Of a DNA stretch of 64,000 nucleotides, positions 9,177-18,242 are shown in pieces. Origin of the DNA: Anaerocolumna sp. MB42-C2 (GTDB lineage: Bacteria; Bacillota; Clostridia; Lachnospirales; Lachnospiraceae); NCBI RefSeq assembly GCF_030913705.1, contig NZ_CP133190.1, forward strand, positions 2,557,501-2,621,500, given 5' to 3'. The notes beneath the pieces were generated by a model, which was not told the origin of the DNA, did no database searches, and was given only the letters and a program-made list of their open reading frames with translations. Every line of letters starts with the position of its first letter. Positions within the stretch are counted from its first letter, which is position 1. The translations under genes and the position numbers were made by a program.

Positions 9177-10388
9177 CTAAGCGATTCCGACAGCCCTGAT
9201 TGTTGATTCAATATTATTGATATCGATTTCATATAAATCAATATTGAAATCATACAATACCGATTTTAACTTCTCATTTACCGGATATTTATCCAAATCA
9301 TTGATATAGAGCACAGTAAAAAAAGTATCTTTATGATTCCTAGACCATTCAAAAATATCCTCTTCTCTGAATTCAGAGGTAATATAAATTACATGGGTGT
9401 AACTTTTATTAATTCCGTATCGGTTTTGTTCCGTAAGAATTGAGGTATTATTAACCGGAAACTGTAACTTTAAAAGCTGTCCAATTGCTGCTAAACAATC
9501 CTCTTCTGTTTGAACGGAAAACTCCCCTTCTTTCCTTTCATTATTTTCAAACCAAAACATCTTAAATCTATGTTGATTGATGATAAGGTTATAGGCAATG
9601 GATATGATGCAATCCAGTAAACCATCCAGGATCTGCAGCCTTGTTACATATTTACCTTTGCAATTTAAATCTAAAAACACAGCGATAACCTCTTTCACCG
9701 GTTCACTAAATTCCTTTACCATCAGCTGCGACTGCTTTAACGTGAGTTTTTGATGGATGCGGTTTGGTTTATCCCCTTCCCTGTATTCTCTGATACCAAA
9801 TACTTCAGAAGGGTCATCTCCAGGCCTGTTATCGGAATAGATTCCACTGTCTATGTTAATAAAATGATTTTCTTTTATTATATCAACCGGAATTTCATAA
9901 GTTTCAGGCAGAACTGTTACTGGAATTTCCTGCTTACTTTTTCTGGTAAACGACCAGATGTGGAAATAATCATATAAGGTAATGCTTTTCACTTTAAATA
10001 ATACATTACCACTGTACTTGGAGCTAATTTGGCAGGATACATTCTGAGAACTTTTCTGATCTAAAGTTACCTGTATACTTTCCTTATTGCCCTCTTTAGA
10101 GAGTTCATTGTAGTATTCAATTACTATGTTCATACGGGCTATAGGAAAGATTGAAGTATTGTTAAGATTAACAGTCAAATTAAGAAATTCACGTTTTCCT
10201 GCGGTTTTCGTAGTACTATCCAGTTTTATTCTTACTTTAAAAGAGCAGTAAACAGCAATTGAAAGCAGAACCATAGGAAACACTACCGCGGTTAGAAAGA
10301 TGATACCTATAAAATACTCATTATATAATATGGCAAAAAAACCGGCAATAATAAGAAACAAAAGATATCCCAATTTATTTCTGACCAT
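9177..10388 (-). CDS. DUF58 domain protein
   Basis: A 403-residue protein with two N-terminal hydrophobic helices, a beta-rich middle and the DUF58 signature near residues 190-225 (GDDPSEVFGIREYREGD, then HQKLTLKQSQLMVKEF). A von Willebrand-A-like region follows (VIAVFLDLNCKG). DUF58 proteins are usually encoded between a MoxR ATPase and a TgpA-like transglutaminase, exactly the order here. Gaps are 8 bases to moxR and 14 to the transglutaminase gene. Probably a membrane-bound partner of the MoxR chaperone. Confidence 0.9.
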   Translation of the reverse strand: MVRNKLGYLLFLIIAGFFAILYNEYFIGIIFLTAVVFPMVLLSIAVYCSFKVRIKLDSTTKTAGKREFLNLTVNLNNTSIFPIARMNIVIEYYNELSKEGNKESIQVTLDQKSSQNVSCQISSKYSGNVLFKVKSITLYDYFHIWSFTRKSKQEIPVTVLPETYEIPVDIIKENHFINIDSGIYSDNRPGDDPSEVFGIREYREGDKPNRIHQKLTLKQSQLMVKEFSEPVKEVIAVFLDLNCKGKYVTRLQILDGLLDCIISIAYNLIINQHRFKMFWFENNERKEGEFSVQTEEDCLAAIGQLLKLQFPVNNTSILTEQNRYGINKSYTHVIYITSEFREEDIFEWSRNHKDTFFTVLYINDLDKYPVNEKLKSVLYDFNIDLYEIDINNIESTIRAVGIA

Positions 10389-10396
10389 ATAATCTC

Positions 10397-11338
10397 CTAT
10401 CCTACCCTGGGGGCTTGTACCTGTTGTAAAATGGTATCAATCAGGCGGTCTATTGTTATATCGTTTAACCGTGCTTTCGGTTTTAACAGGATACGATGTG
10501 TGGTTACCTCACGAAAAACTGCCTTGACATCATCGGGTATCAGATAATCCCTGTTATGAATAAAAGCATTCGCCTTAGCCATATTTGTTAAAGCGATAGT
10601 TCCTCTTGGGCTTAACCCCAATTCTATATAAGGGTTTTTCCTGGTCAGCAGTATTAAATTAACAATATAATCATATATACTGTCATGAATAAATACTTGT
10701 TCAACCTTAGCCTGCATCGCAAGAATTTCTTTCTGGTTAATTACTTTATTCAAGTTGGATAAAGGATTAGCCGTCTGCCTGCCTTTTAACATATTTACTT
10801 CACTTCGGATATCCGGATATCCCATAGTTAATTTTATCATAAAACGGTCTAATTGCGATTCAGGTAACATCTGGGTTCCGATAGAGCCGATTGGGTTCTG
10901 GGTGGCGATTACCGTGAATGGTTTTGGAATCTCTTTTGTTATACCGTCAACGGTTACGGTTCCCTCCTCCATGACTTCTAACAAAGCCGATTGAGATTTT
11001 GGTGAAGTACGGTTAATTTCGTCTGCTAAGAATAAATTACACATTACAGGGCCCGGTTTAAACTGGTAGTCACCCTCTTCTTTCGTAAGAAGATGATAAC
11101 CTACTACATCTGTCGGCAGAACATCCGGAGTAAACTGAAGCCTATTATGTTCTAAATCCATAACACGGGAAAATGCAAGTGCAAGGGTAGTTTTTCCTAC
11201 CCCTGGAATATCTTCAATTAATATATGGCCTTTTGCCAATATTGCAGTTAAAACTTTGCTTATAATATGATTTTTACCAATTATAACTTTACCTACTTCA
11301 TTTATAATTTGTTGCGTATTTTCAGAATAAATATCCAT
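10397..11338 (-). CDS. moxR: MoxR family AAA+ ATPase
   Basis: A 313-residue AAA ATPase. Walker A is GVGKTT (about residues 42-47), then FTPDVLPTDVVG; Walker B is LFLADEINR, the sensor is VIATQNP, and an arginine-finger region (LPESQLDRFMIKL) and lid domain follow. MoxR ATPases are chaperone-like and assist maturation or insertion of partner complexes, here probably DUF58 and TgpA encoded downstream. The start has AAGGGGA 8 bases before ATG. It is the first gene of the operon, behind the promoter at 11385-11413. Confidence 0.93.
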   Translation of the reverse strand: MDIYSENTQQIINEVGKVIIGKNHIISKVLTAILAKGHILIEDIPGVGKTTLALAFSRVMDLEHNRLQFTPDVLPTDVVGYHLLTKEEGDYQFKPGPVMCNLFLADEINRTSPKSQSALLEVMEEGTVTVDGITKEIPKPFTVIATQNPIGSIGTQMLPESQLDRFMIKLTMGYPDIRSEVNMLKGRQTANPLSNLNKVINQKEILAMQAKVEQVFIHDSIYDYIVNLILLTRKNPYIELGLSPRGTIALTNMAKANAFIHNRDYLIPDDVKAVFREVTTHRILLKPKARLNDITIDRLIDTILQQVQAPRVG

Positions 11339-11384
11339 AATAATAGTCCCCTTAAACTTTCCTCATTTTATGTCATGATAAATA

Positions 11385-11413
11385 ACTATAGCTTATATTG
11401 TAAATAATTGCAA
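11385..11413 (-). promoter_or_regulatory. Promoter of the moxR operon
   Basis: Minus strand: -35 TTGCAA (11413-11408), 17-base spacer, -10 TATAGT (11390-11385). It lies 47 bases from the moxR ATG. Confidence 0.6.
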
Positions 11414-11425
11414 GTTGAAGTCCCA

Positions 11426-11475
11426 AAAAAGTCTGCATAAAACTCATTGGCATTAATAAGTTTTAAGCAGACTTT
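11426..11475 (-). terminator. Intrinsic terminator of the second AI-2E-type gene
   Basis: AAAAAGTCTGC and GCAGACTTTT form a long stem extended by TAAAACT/AAGTTTTA. On the minus strand it is followed by a T-run, 30 bases past the stop at 11506. It can also work on the plus strand. Confidence 0.75.
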
Positions 11476-11505
11476 TGATATTTTATACACAATTTCCAAT
11501 TTTAG

Positions 11506-12567
11506 TTAACGAAAGAAATGAATGGTTCCTTCATCATTTAGCTTTTTAATGATTGTAGCCGTTACCGGAAGAAGGAAGATACCAACTACTCCTAACAGCT
11601 GCGCACCCACGAAGATGCAAATTAATGTTACAACCGGATGAAGACCTATCTGCTGTCCGACTATTTTAGGTTCTAAGGTTTGTCTTACTACGGTAATAAC
11701 AACATATAAAATCAGTATTCCAATACCCATGGTATTATTTCCGAAGATAAAAGAAATAATTGTCCAAGGCAGCAGCACGGCTCCGGTTCCAAGTATGGGA
11801 AGTATATCTACAAAAGCAACAAGGGCCGCTACAAGAAAGGGATTCGGTATCTTTAAGATCCAAAATCCTACTGATAATTCCAAAAAAGTTATAATAATTA
11901 AAGTGGTATAAGCTCTGATGAATTTGCCCAAGGTACCAATTATATTGTCTTTCACCAGTATAATCATATTCCTCTTTTCACTGGAAAACTGTTTCAGTAC
12001 AAAACCTGCAATTCTGTGATAATCTATGGTAAAGAAAAAGGTAGATACTATTGTAAAAATGAAATTAATCAATATGGAAGGAACCTGTCCTGCAAAACCG
12101 GTTATGGCACCTACTACAGTGGAAGATGCTTTGGTAAGAAAAGAAAAAATAGATTCATTGATACTGTTAAAAATATCTTCCAAATAAATCTCAATATCCG
12201 GGAACCGGTTCAGTATATCCCCTGCAGCTTTATTTAGTGCAGGATTAATGGAATCTGCATATATTTTAGGCAGCTGATAAAATATATTCTGAACAAATGA
12301 AAACACCCTCGCACTCATCAAGGTCGCTAAAAAAGCTATAAAACTATAAAAAAGCAGAAGAATAAAGATGGAAACAAAAGATCGCTTCAAATGTAATTTA
12401 CCTGATATAACATCAATAAGAGGACGTAACAGCGCAGCAACAATTAAACCAATGACAAATGGCATCAGTAACGGCAGGAAATATTTAATACTAATATACG
12501 CAATTCCTAAGATAACTGAAAAATACGCAAAATGTATAAGAAACGCCTTTTGCTTATTTAAATTCAT
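11506..12567 (-). CDS. AI-2E family membrane protein (second paralogue)
   Basis: A 353-residue polytopic protein of the same superfamily as 4037-5230. Hydrophobic helices lie at both ends, with an amphipathic middle (YADSINPALNKAAGDILNRF) and the C-terminal family block 'AALVAFVDILPILGTGAVLLPW'. The closing motif 'LLGVVGIFLLPVTATIIKKL' is close to the YtvI/sporulation-type branch. The gene follows ktrA by 87 bases across a hairpin (12595-12638) and ends at a terminator, so it may be the last gene of the phosphate/potassium unit. Substrate unassigned. Confidence 0.85.
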   Translation of the reverse strand: MNLNKQKAFLIHFAYFSVILGIAYISIKYFLPLLMPFVIGLIVAALLRPLIDVISGKLHLKRSFVSIFILLLFYSFIAFLATLMSARVFSFVQNIFYQLPKIYADSINPALNKAAGDILNRFPDIEIYLEDIFNSINESIFSFLTKASSTVVGAITGFAGQVPSILINFIFTIVSTFFFTIDYHRIAGFVLKQFSSEKRNMIILVKDNIIGTLGKFIRAYTTLIIITFLELSVGFWILKIPNPFLVAALVAFVDILPILGTGAVLLPWTIISFIFGNNTMGIGILILYVVITVVRQTLEPKIVGQQIGLHPVVTLICIFVGAQLLGVVGIFLLPVTATIIKKLNDEGTIHFFR

Positions 12568-12594
12568 TCTTCTTCTCCTATTTTATAGATTCCT

Positions 12595-12638
12595 CAGGCA
12601 ATTGAGAAACTACAATGCTCCAGTTTCCCAATTGCCTG
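12595..12638 (-). repeat. AATTG-family hairpin between ktrA and the AI-2E-type gene
   Basis: CAGGCAATTGAGAAACT and AGTTTCCCAATTGCCTG pair over 17 bp with a single mismatch and a 10-base loop. The hairpin ends 28 bases upstream of the AI-2E-type start. It shares AGGYAATTG...GAAAC with the hairpins at 5340, 38199 and 41956. There is no T-run. Confidence 0.65.
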
Positions 12639-12654
12639 TTATAGTTCAAAATTC

Positions 12655-13332
12655 TTATCGAATACCGGTTAAGAATTCCTCGAATTTCTTAATATTGACA
12701 CGCTTACCCACAACAACGATTTTATCATTCACCTTTAATTCAATATCAGGAGTAATATCTGTAGTAGTTTTTCCACCCTGTTCCAGTGCTATAATATTAA
12801 GATTATATTTTTTACGCAGGTTTGCCTGTACGACAGTCTGCTCCGCAAGTTTTGATGTGAGTTTTAATTCAGCTATGGCAATATCACCGGTTAACTCAAT
12901 GGAGTCCAGGATACTTGAGGAGATTAAACGGTCCGCAAGCCTGATTGCCATATCGCTTTCCGGATAAATTACTTCTGCTCCGATTTTTTCCAATACCATA
13001 CCCTGCTCATAGCTGATCGCTTTGGCAATTACTCTTGGAACACCCATGCTGATAACATTAAGGGTAGTTAAGATGCTTACATCAATCTTCTCTCCGATAC
13101 ATACGATTACTGTCTGACAATTCTGAATACCCGCGTCTTCCAAAGTTTCTTTATCCAGTGGGCCTACTACGAAAGCATTTTCCGTAATATTCCTGATTTG
13201 TTTAATTTTGTTTTCATTATTATCTATAACTAATACTTCTTTTCCGGCATCTGCTAAGGTTTTAGCTAATGCAAATCCAAAACGTCCAAGTCCTATTATA
13301 CCGAATTCTATGATTGATTTATGCTGTATCAT
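12655..13332 (-). CDS. ktrA: Potassium uptake regulatory subunit KtrA (RCK protein)
   Basis: A 225-residue cytosolic gating subunit. It has an N-terminal Rossmann RCK domain (GIIGLGRFGFALAKTLADAG, then the acidic end VLVIDNNE) and a C-terminal RCK_C domain from about residue 140 (LKLTSKLAEQTVVQANLRKKY). One RCK_N plus one RCK_C fits the KtrA form rather than the doubled TrkA. The start MIQHKSIIEF is chosen because GGGAGG lies 6 bases upstream. In known Ktr systems this subunit forms an octameric ring that gates the KtrB channel in response to ATP/ADP and often c-di-AMP. It follows ktrB by 52 bases. Confidence 0.9.
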   Translation of the reverse strand: MIQHKSIIEFGIIGLGRFGFALAKTLADAGKEVLVIDNNENKIKQIRNITENAFVVGPLDKETLEDAGIQNCQTVIVCIGEKIDVSILTTLNVISMGVPRVIAKAISYEQGMVLEKIGAEVIYPESDMAIRLADRLISSSILDSIELTGDIAIAELKLTSKLAEQTVVQANLRKKYNLNIIALEQGGKTTTDITPDIELKVNDKIVVVGKRVNIKKFEEFLTGIR

Positions 13333-13384
13333 TATAATCCTCCCAAGAGATACCAAAATTACTTTTAATCTTTAATATACTTTT

Positions 13385-14677
13385 TTAACCAATTGTTAAT
13401 GTTTCTTCCGAATAGGTGACATTGGGCATCGCTTTAAATGACCATATGGTTGCTATGGTTAACGGTCCCAAACGCCCTATAAACATAGTTAATATCAGAA
13501 TGAGTTTACTTAAAGAAGATAACTCTGTCGTAATGCCTGTTGATAAACCTACCGTACCAAAAGCGGACACCACTTCAAAAAGCACTTGTATAAATGAATA
13601 TTCCGGTTCAATAATACTAATCAAGAATGTATCAACGCATATTAAGGAAAGCGCTAAAAACGTTATAATGAACGCTTTTGTAACCACCTCATGCGGTATG
13701 CGCCTTTTGAAAGCGCAGCAATGTTTGTTTGTAGCTATACTATATGCACTTCTGAATAAAGTAAACGCTGTCGTAGTCTTAATACCACCGCCTGTTGATC
13801 CGGGAGATGCACCAATAAACATTAAGATAATAATAACAAAAAGACCGGCATTTGTAAATGACCCAACTGCATAAGTTGCAAATCCGGCTGTTCTGGCTGA
13901 AGTACTGAAGAAAAATGCCCCTAACCAGCTTACGTCTTCGGTTAATTTTATTAATAATGTACCCGTTATTAATAACGCTGCTGTCATAGTTAAAACGATT
14001 TTAGTGTGTAGACTGAATTTTTTAAAAGAATGTTTATGAATAATTTCCTTAATAACAAAAAAACCAAGTCCTCCAAATATAATTAACCCACATGTAGTAA
14101 GATTCAAGAGAACATTATCCACATAGGGAACTAAACCTTTGAATCCTCCTAAAACATCAAACCCTGCATTATTAAATGAGGATACTGCATGAAACATACT
14201 TATTCCAAGCGCTGTCAAAGGCGGGTAATCTTTTGAAAATACAATAAAGCTAAGTATTACACCGACTAACTCAAAACTAAGTGTTATTAACAAAACTGAT
14301 TTAACCAGTTTAACAATACCTTTTACAGATCCCAGATTTAAGGCTTCTTTTATAACTAATCTGTCTTTAAAAGATACTTTTTTTCTCGCCAGCAGGAAAA
14401 AACCTACACCTACTGAAGCAAATCCAAGCCCTCCGACTTGGATTAAAAGTGCTACCACTATTCTTCCCAAAACATTAAAGCTGTCTCTCGTATCAACTGT
14501 AGCTAAGCCTGTAACACAGACTGCACTAGTTGACGTAAATAAAGCATCTATAAAAGATACTTTCACTTCATGATTTGATGTAAATGGTAATACTAATAAC
14601 AATGACCCCAATAGGATTACCGCAGCAAAACCTAATACAATAAACCTGCCTGGACTCATTTTTTTAAATATAGCCAC
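13385..14677 (-). CDS. ktrB: Potassium uptake channel subunit KtrB/TrkH
   Basis: A 430-residue Trk/Ktr membrane subunit with the fourfold pore-loop pattern. Selectivity-loop glycines are visible in STSAVCVTGLATVDT, SSFNNAGFDVLGG, STSARTAGFATYAV and EVVSAFGTVGLSTG. The flexible gating loop is seen at GASPGSTGGGIKTTT. Sodium- or proton-coupled potassium uptake at the plasma membrane, with KtrA. Translation probably begins at GTG (14677); an ATG six codons later is an alternative, and neither has an ideal ribosome site. It sits between the DUF47 gene (17-base gap) and ktrA. Confidence 0.92.
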   Translation of the reverse strand: MAIFKKMSPGRFIVLGFAAVILLGSLLLVLPFTSNHEVKVSFIDALFTSTSAVCVTGLATVDTRDSFNVLGRIVVALLIQVGGLGFASVGVGFFLLARKKVSFKDRLVIKEALNLGSVKGIVKLVKSVLLITLSFELVGVILSFIVFSKDYPPLTALGISMFHAVSSFNNAGFDVLGGFKGLVPYVDNVLLNLTTCGLIIFGGLGFFVIKEIIHKHSFKKFSLHTKIVLTMTAALLITGTLLIKLTEDVSWLGAFFFSTSARTAGFATYAVGSFTNAGLFVIIILMFIGASPGSTGGGIKTTTAFTLFRSAYSIATNKHCCAFKRRIPHEVVTKAFIITFLALSLICVDTFLISIIEPEYSFIQVLFEVVSAFGTVGLSTGITTELSSLSKLILILTMFIGRLGPLTIATIWSFKAMPNVTYSEETLTIG

Positions 14678-14694
14678 CTAAAATCACCATTCCT

Positions 14695-15318
14695 TTATGA
14701 ATTTTTCATTACGATATTTTCAATATCATTTGCGACATCTTCACAGGCATCACAGCATTTTTCCAGTCTACGGAAGATTTCTGTCCATACCATCAGCTCA
14801 ATTGGATCTTTTGATGTTTTATACAGGTTACGTACACCACTAAGATACAGTGCATCTCCCTCTTCTTCCAGACGGTTGATTTCTACAATCTCAGAATGTA
14901 ATCTTTTGGATTTTTTAAAATTCTGAAATTCCGCTAAAGCAACATCCATGGATTTGCAGCAGTCTACAATCATTTCCGTAAATTTTAATATTTCCGGGCG
15001 TATGGATTGTACATTAAAAATATCAATACCCATTAACACATCTTCAATCGCATCCGTAACATCATCAATTTTTTGTGAAAGACTGGTTATATCTTCTCTC
15101 TCAATAGGAGGAAGGAATTCTTTCACTAACCTGTTCAGCATATCATGTTTTGCTATATCTGCGGAATGCTCAATATTATGCATTTCACGAAGCTTCTCTT
15201 CCAATTTTTTTATATCAAATTCACGTAACGTTTTGTTTAATATTTCAGCGGATTTTAATGAAAATTTTGATAAATCTACAAATGCCTCAAAATAATTATA
15301 ATCTTTTTTACCTTTCAT
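14695..15318 (-). CDS. DUF47 (PhoU-like) Pit accessory protein
   Basis: A 207-residue all-helical protein of the DUF47/YkaA family, related to PhoU. Typical features are the N-terminal YFEAFVDLSKFS, the HNIEHSADIAKHDM segment and the acidic DDVTDAIEDVLMGID helix that in PhoU-like proteins binds metal clusters. DUF47 genes are usually paired with pit phosphate transporters, as here. The start has AAAAGG 7 bases upstream. Its 5' region contains the structured element at 15332-15398, which ends 13 bases before the ATG. Confidence 0.88.
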   Translation of the reverse strand: MKGKKDYNYFEAFVDLSKFSLKSAEILNKTLREFDIKKLEEKLREMHNIEHSADIAKHDMLNRLVKEFLPPIEREDITSLSQKIDDVTDAIEDVLMGIDIFNVQSIRPEILKFTEMIVDCCKSMDVALAEFQNFKKSKRLHSEIVEINRLEEEGDALYLSGVRNLYKTSKDPIELMVWTEIFRRLEKCCDACEDVANDIENIVMKNS

Positions 15319-15331
15319 ATATATACCTTTT

Positions 15332-15398
15332 CATATCCCAGCTTGCCGGGATACTGCCACATAATCAGCTGAAAGAATCTTAGTGTGGCATTCCTTTC
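15332..15398 (-). ncRNA. Pseudoknot-type 5' leader element, copy 1 (before the DUF47 gene)
   Basis: Minus strand order: GAAAGGAA, TGCCACA, 8 bases, CTTTC, 9 bases, TGTGGCA, then GTATCCC...GGGATA and TG. TGCCACA pairs with TGTGGCA, while GAAAG can pair with CTTTC inside that loop, giving an H-type pseudoknot. The last helix is TATCCC/GGGATA. The same order recurs at 29606-29681 and 32957-33026, always just 5' of a start codon on the sense strand. No known riboswitch class was recognised. Confidence 0.65.
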
Positions 15399-15450
15399 TC
15401 TTCTAATATTTTCTTTCAACCAAAATAGTTAAATATAAAATACTTAATAT

Positions 15451-16503
15451 TTAAAAGATTCTCATAAATATGTAAGCCATTAAAAATCCTACCACACCAC
15501 ATCCCGGAAAAGTTAAAACCCAAGCTGCGGCCATTTCCTGTACAACGCTCCAATTTACCGAACTAACTCTCTTGGATGCACCAACACCCATAATCGCTGT
15601 TGTTTTCGTATGCGTTGTACTAACCGGCAAACCGAATACCGATGCCATAAAAAGACTTATGGCTGCGGCTAAATCTGCTCCGAATCCCTGGTAAGTATCC
15701 ATTTTGACCATACCCATGCCTACTGTTTTTATAATACGATAACCTCCGATGGAAGTTCCAAGTGCCATCACTACGGAACACAAAATCATTAACCAGACCG
15801 GGATATGAAAATTTGAAACATTACTCTGACCGTTTGCAAGGAATATACCTAACATAAATACACCCATAAATTTCTGACCGTCCTGCGCTCCGTGCATAAA
15901 TGCCATAAAAGCTCCGCCGGTTATCTGAGCGTATTGAAAAAACGGTCTGGACTTACGCTTGTCCACTCTCTTGAAAAGAATCCCAATTAGGCGAACCACA
16001 AAAAAACCGAGCACAAAACCCAATATGGTGGATAAAAACAAACCATATATAACCTTTATCCATTCGTGACCGTTAATACCGGAAAATCCTCCCTGCAGCG
16101 CGATTGCCGCACCGGAAACACCGGCAATTAATGCATGGCTTTCACTGGTTGGTATTCCAAAAGCCCAGGCAGCGGTTGCCCATAAAACTATAGCAAACAA
16201 TGCCGCGCAAAGAGCAATCAGGGAATTCTTGGGATCTCCTCCAAAATCAACCATATTATAAATAGTCTGAGCAACTGTAGCATTCAACAGTGTCATTACA
16301 AATACACCTAAAAAATTAAACACTGCTGCCATAACGATTGCCTTTTTGGGTCCCATTGACCTGGTTGATACACAAGTTGCTATCGCATTCGGTGCATCGG
16401 TCCATCCGTTTACCAATATTACACCTAAAGTAAGAATTACGGTAATAAGTAAAGGTGGGTTACTTATTATCTGTCCAATAAATTCACTCAAAGAAAATGT
16501 CAT
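15451..16503 (-). CDS. pit: Low-affinity inorganic phosphate transporter (Pit family)
   Basis: A 350-residue PiT-family permease with about ten helices and the two inverted family signatures: GWTDAPNAIATCVSTRSM near residue 33 and the C-terminal repeat GFGADLAAAISLF with VSTTHTKTTAIMGVG. The mid-protein GIPTSESHALIAGVSG is also typical. It imports phosphate, probably as a metal-phosphate complex with a cation. It is the first gene of the unit pit, DUF47, ktrB, ktrA, divergent from the KdpDE-like genes. The start has GGGAGAC 5 bases upstream. Confidence 0.92.
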   Translation of the reverse strand: MTFSLSEFIGQIISNPPLLITVILTLGVILVNGWTDAPNAIATCVSTRSMGPKKAIVMAAVFNFLGVFVMTLLNATVAQTIYNMVDFGGDPKNSLIALCAALFAIVLWATAAWAFGIPTSESHALIAGVSGAAIALQGGFSGINGHEWIKVIYGLFLSTILGFVLGFFVVRLIGILFKRVDKRKSRPFFQYAQITGGAFMAFMHGAQDGQKFMGVFMLGIFLANGQSNVSNFHIPVWLMILCSVVMALGTSIGGYRIIKTVGMGMVKMDTYQGFGADLAAAISLFMASVFGLPVSTTHTKTTAIMGVGASKRVSSVNWSVVQEMAAAWVLTFPGCGVVGFLMAYIFMRIF

Positions 16504-16640
16504 AATTGTCTCCCTAAGTACTATATTATTTTTTCATAAACAAGTGAATCTTAACATGTATTTTACAAAATTTCAATATTATCTAAATTTCTTAACGTTT
16601 TCTTTATTTAGTATTACTAGGTTTTCCTTTCTATATGTAG

Positions 16641-16646
16641 TATAAT
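16641..16646 (+). promoter_or_regulatory. Possible -10 box for the histidine kinase operon
   Basis: TATAAT 67 bases upstream of the kinase ATG. No convincing -35 is found at 17 bases, so the promoter may need an activator. Confidence 0.35.
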
Positions 16647-16712
16647 AAAAGAAGTTTTATCATTAATTGCAGAATGCTCTAATTCTCCTAATTTATCTTG
16701 GAAAGGGACCCA

Positions 16713-18242
16713 ATGGAAAAACATAATTTCAGGAATGACTTTAAAAACGGTTTAAAGACATTTTTAATTCTTTTAACTGCTGTTACTTTGTCATTTCTTC
16801 TCATAATAATAACTCATAACCGTCTAAATTCTCTTATCCTTTACTTTTTGACTATCATTTTGATTGCCAAGGTAACAGACGGGTATTTCTGGGGTATATT
16901 ATCTTCCGTCCTGGGCGGTGCGGCTGTCAATTATTATTTTAATTATCCGTCTTTTTTGCAATTTAACCGTTATGGCTATCCCCTTACCCTGACAGGCCTG
17001 TTATCCATATCTGTCATAATCAGTACTACCATCTCTCATTTAAAGGATTTCACAAAACGGGCGGAGGAGCGGGAAGCAAAATCAAACCGGCTAAATGAAA
17101 TCAATAACAGGCTGTTTTCCACTAATGATCTCACCGGTATTATTGAAGTGGCTCTGGAATACATCGGTGAATTTACGGGAACCACGGTTGTTTATTATGA
17201 AGAATCTCCCCAGTTAGGCAGCAAATGTTATATGAGTAGTTTAAAACCGGAACATGAAAAAATTATTCATTCCCACCATGAAGAGTTTATCGCCAACTGG
17301 GTATTCCAAAACAAAAGCCCGGCCGGAATCGGCACTGATTTTCCCGGAGTTTCCAGCTGTACGTATCTCCCCCTGCTTTCTCACAATACCATTTGGGGGG
17401 TTATGGGTATTTTTCGGACTGGCCAGGAAAAGTTTAAGCAAATTAATATTTCTTCACTTAATTTAATTATTAAACAGGTCGCCCTTGCTATAGAAAGGCA
17501 GCATCTGTCAGACAACCAGCAATTAATACAGATAGAAAACGAAAAGGAAAAAACAAGAGCTAATCTTTTAAGGGCCGTATCCCACGATCTTAGAACTCCG
17601 TTAACCGGTATGATCGGTGCCAGTGAAACTATACTGAATAATAAAAATATTTTAAGTGAAAAGGAGCAGATTAAATTAATCGAATACATTTATGAGGATT
17701 CCAACTGGCTTCTCCATATGGTAGAAAATCTGTTATCCGTTACTCGAATACGGGAGGGTAATTCTTCTGTTAATAAAGTACCCGAACCACTTGAGGAAGT
17801 CATAACCGAGGCAATTATGAGGACCCGCAAGCGGTTTCCATATGCCAATATTAAAGTGAATATACCGGATGACTTTATTATGGTACCTATGGATGCAACT
17901 CTGATCGAGCAGGTTATTATCAACTTATTGGAGAACGCAATTAAATACTCCGGTAACAATAAGCCGGTCATTTTACTGGTTGAAAAGGATGATTCCGATA
18001 TTACTTTTCATATTAAGGATGAGGGTAAGGGTATTTCCGTATCCAAAATAGATTCTATATTTGACGGCTGTTCCCAGACAGAAAATTTAAGCAGCGATTC
18101 CGCTAAAGGACTTGGAATTGGTTTATCTATCTGTAAAACAATCATCAATGCACATGGGGGTACTATTACCGCGAAAAACAATGATGGGCAAGGTGCCGTC
18201 TTTACTTTCACCCTGCCTTTGGAAGGGAGTTTAATCAAATGA
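16713..18242 (+). CDS. KdpD-like sensor histidine kinase lacking the N-terminal KdpD/USP domains
   Basis: A 509-residue kinase. The start ATG at 16713 has GAAAGGG 5 bases upstream. Four helices (about residues 15-110) match the DUF4118 membrane domain of KdpD. A GAF-like region follows (about 135-260), then a HisKA domain with the phospho-acceptor in RAVSHDLRTPLTG (His near 291), and an HATPase domain (ENAIKYSG, DEGKGIS, GLGIGLSIC). Full KdpD has an extra N-terminal KdpD/USP half of some 350 residues, absent here. The response regulator start overlaps the stop by 4 bases. Lying beside ktrAB and pit, it may sense ion or envelope state. Confidence 0.9.
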   Translation: MEKHNFRNDFKNGLKTFLILLTAVTLSFLLIIITHNRLNSLILYFLTIILIAKVTDGYFWGILSSVLGGAAVNYYFNYPSFLQFNRYGYPLTLTGLLSISVIISTTISHLKDFTKRAEEREAKSNRLNEINNRLFSTNDLTGIIEVALEYIGEFTGTTVVYYEESPQLGSKCYMSSLKPEHEKIIHSHHEEFIANWVFQNKSPAGIGTDFPGVSSCTYLPLLSHNTIWGVMGIFRTGQEKFKQINISSLNLIIKQVALAIERQHLSDNQQLIQIENEKEKTRANLLRAVSHDLRTPLTGMIGASETILNNKNILSEKEQIKLIEYIYEDSNWLLHMVENLLSVTRIREGNSSVNKVPEPLEEVITEAIMRTRKRFPYANIKVNIPDDFIMVPMDATLIEQVIINLLENAIKYSGNNKPVILLVEKDDSDITFHIKDEGKGISVSKIDSIFDGCSQTENLSSDSAKGLGIGLSICKTIINAHGGTITAKNNDGQGAVFTFTLPLEGSLIK

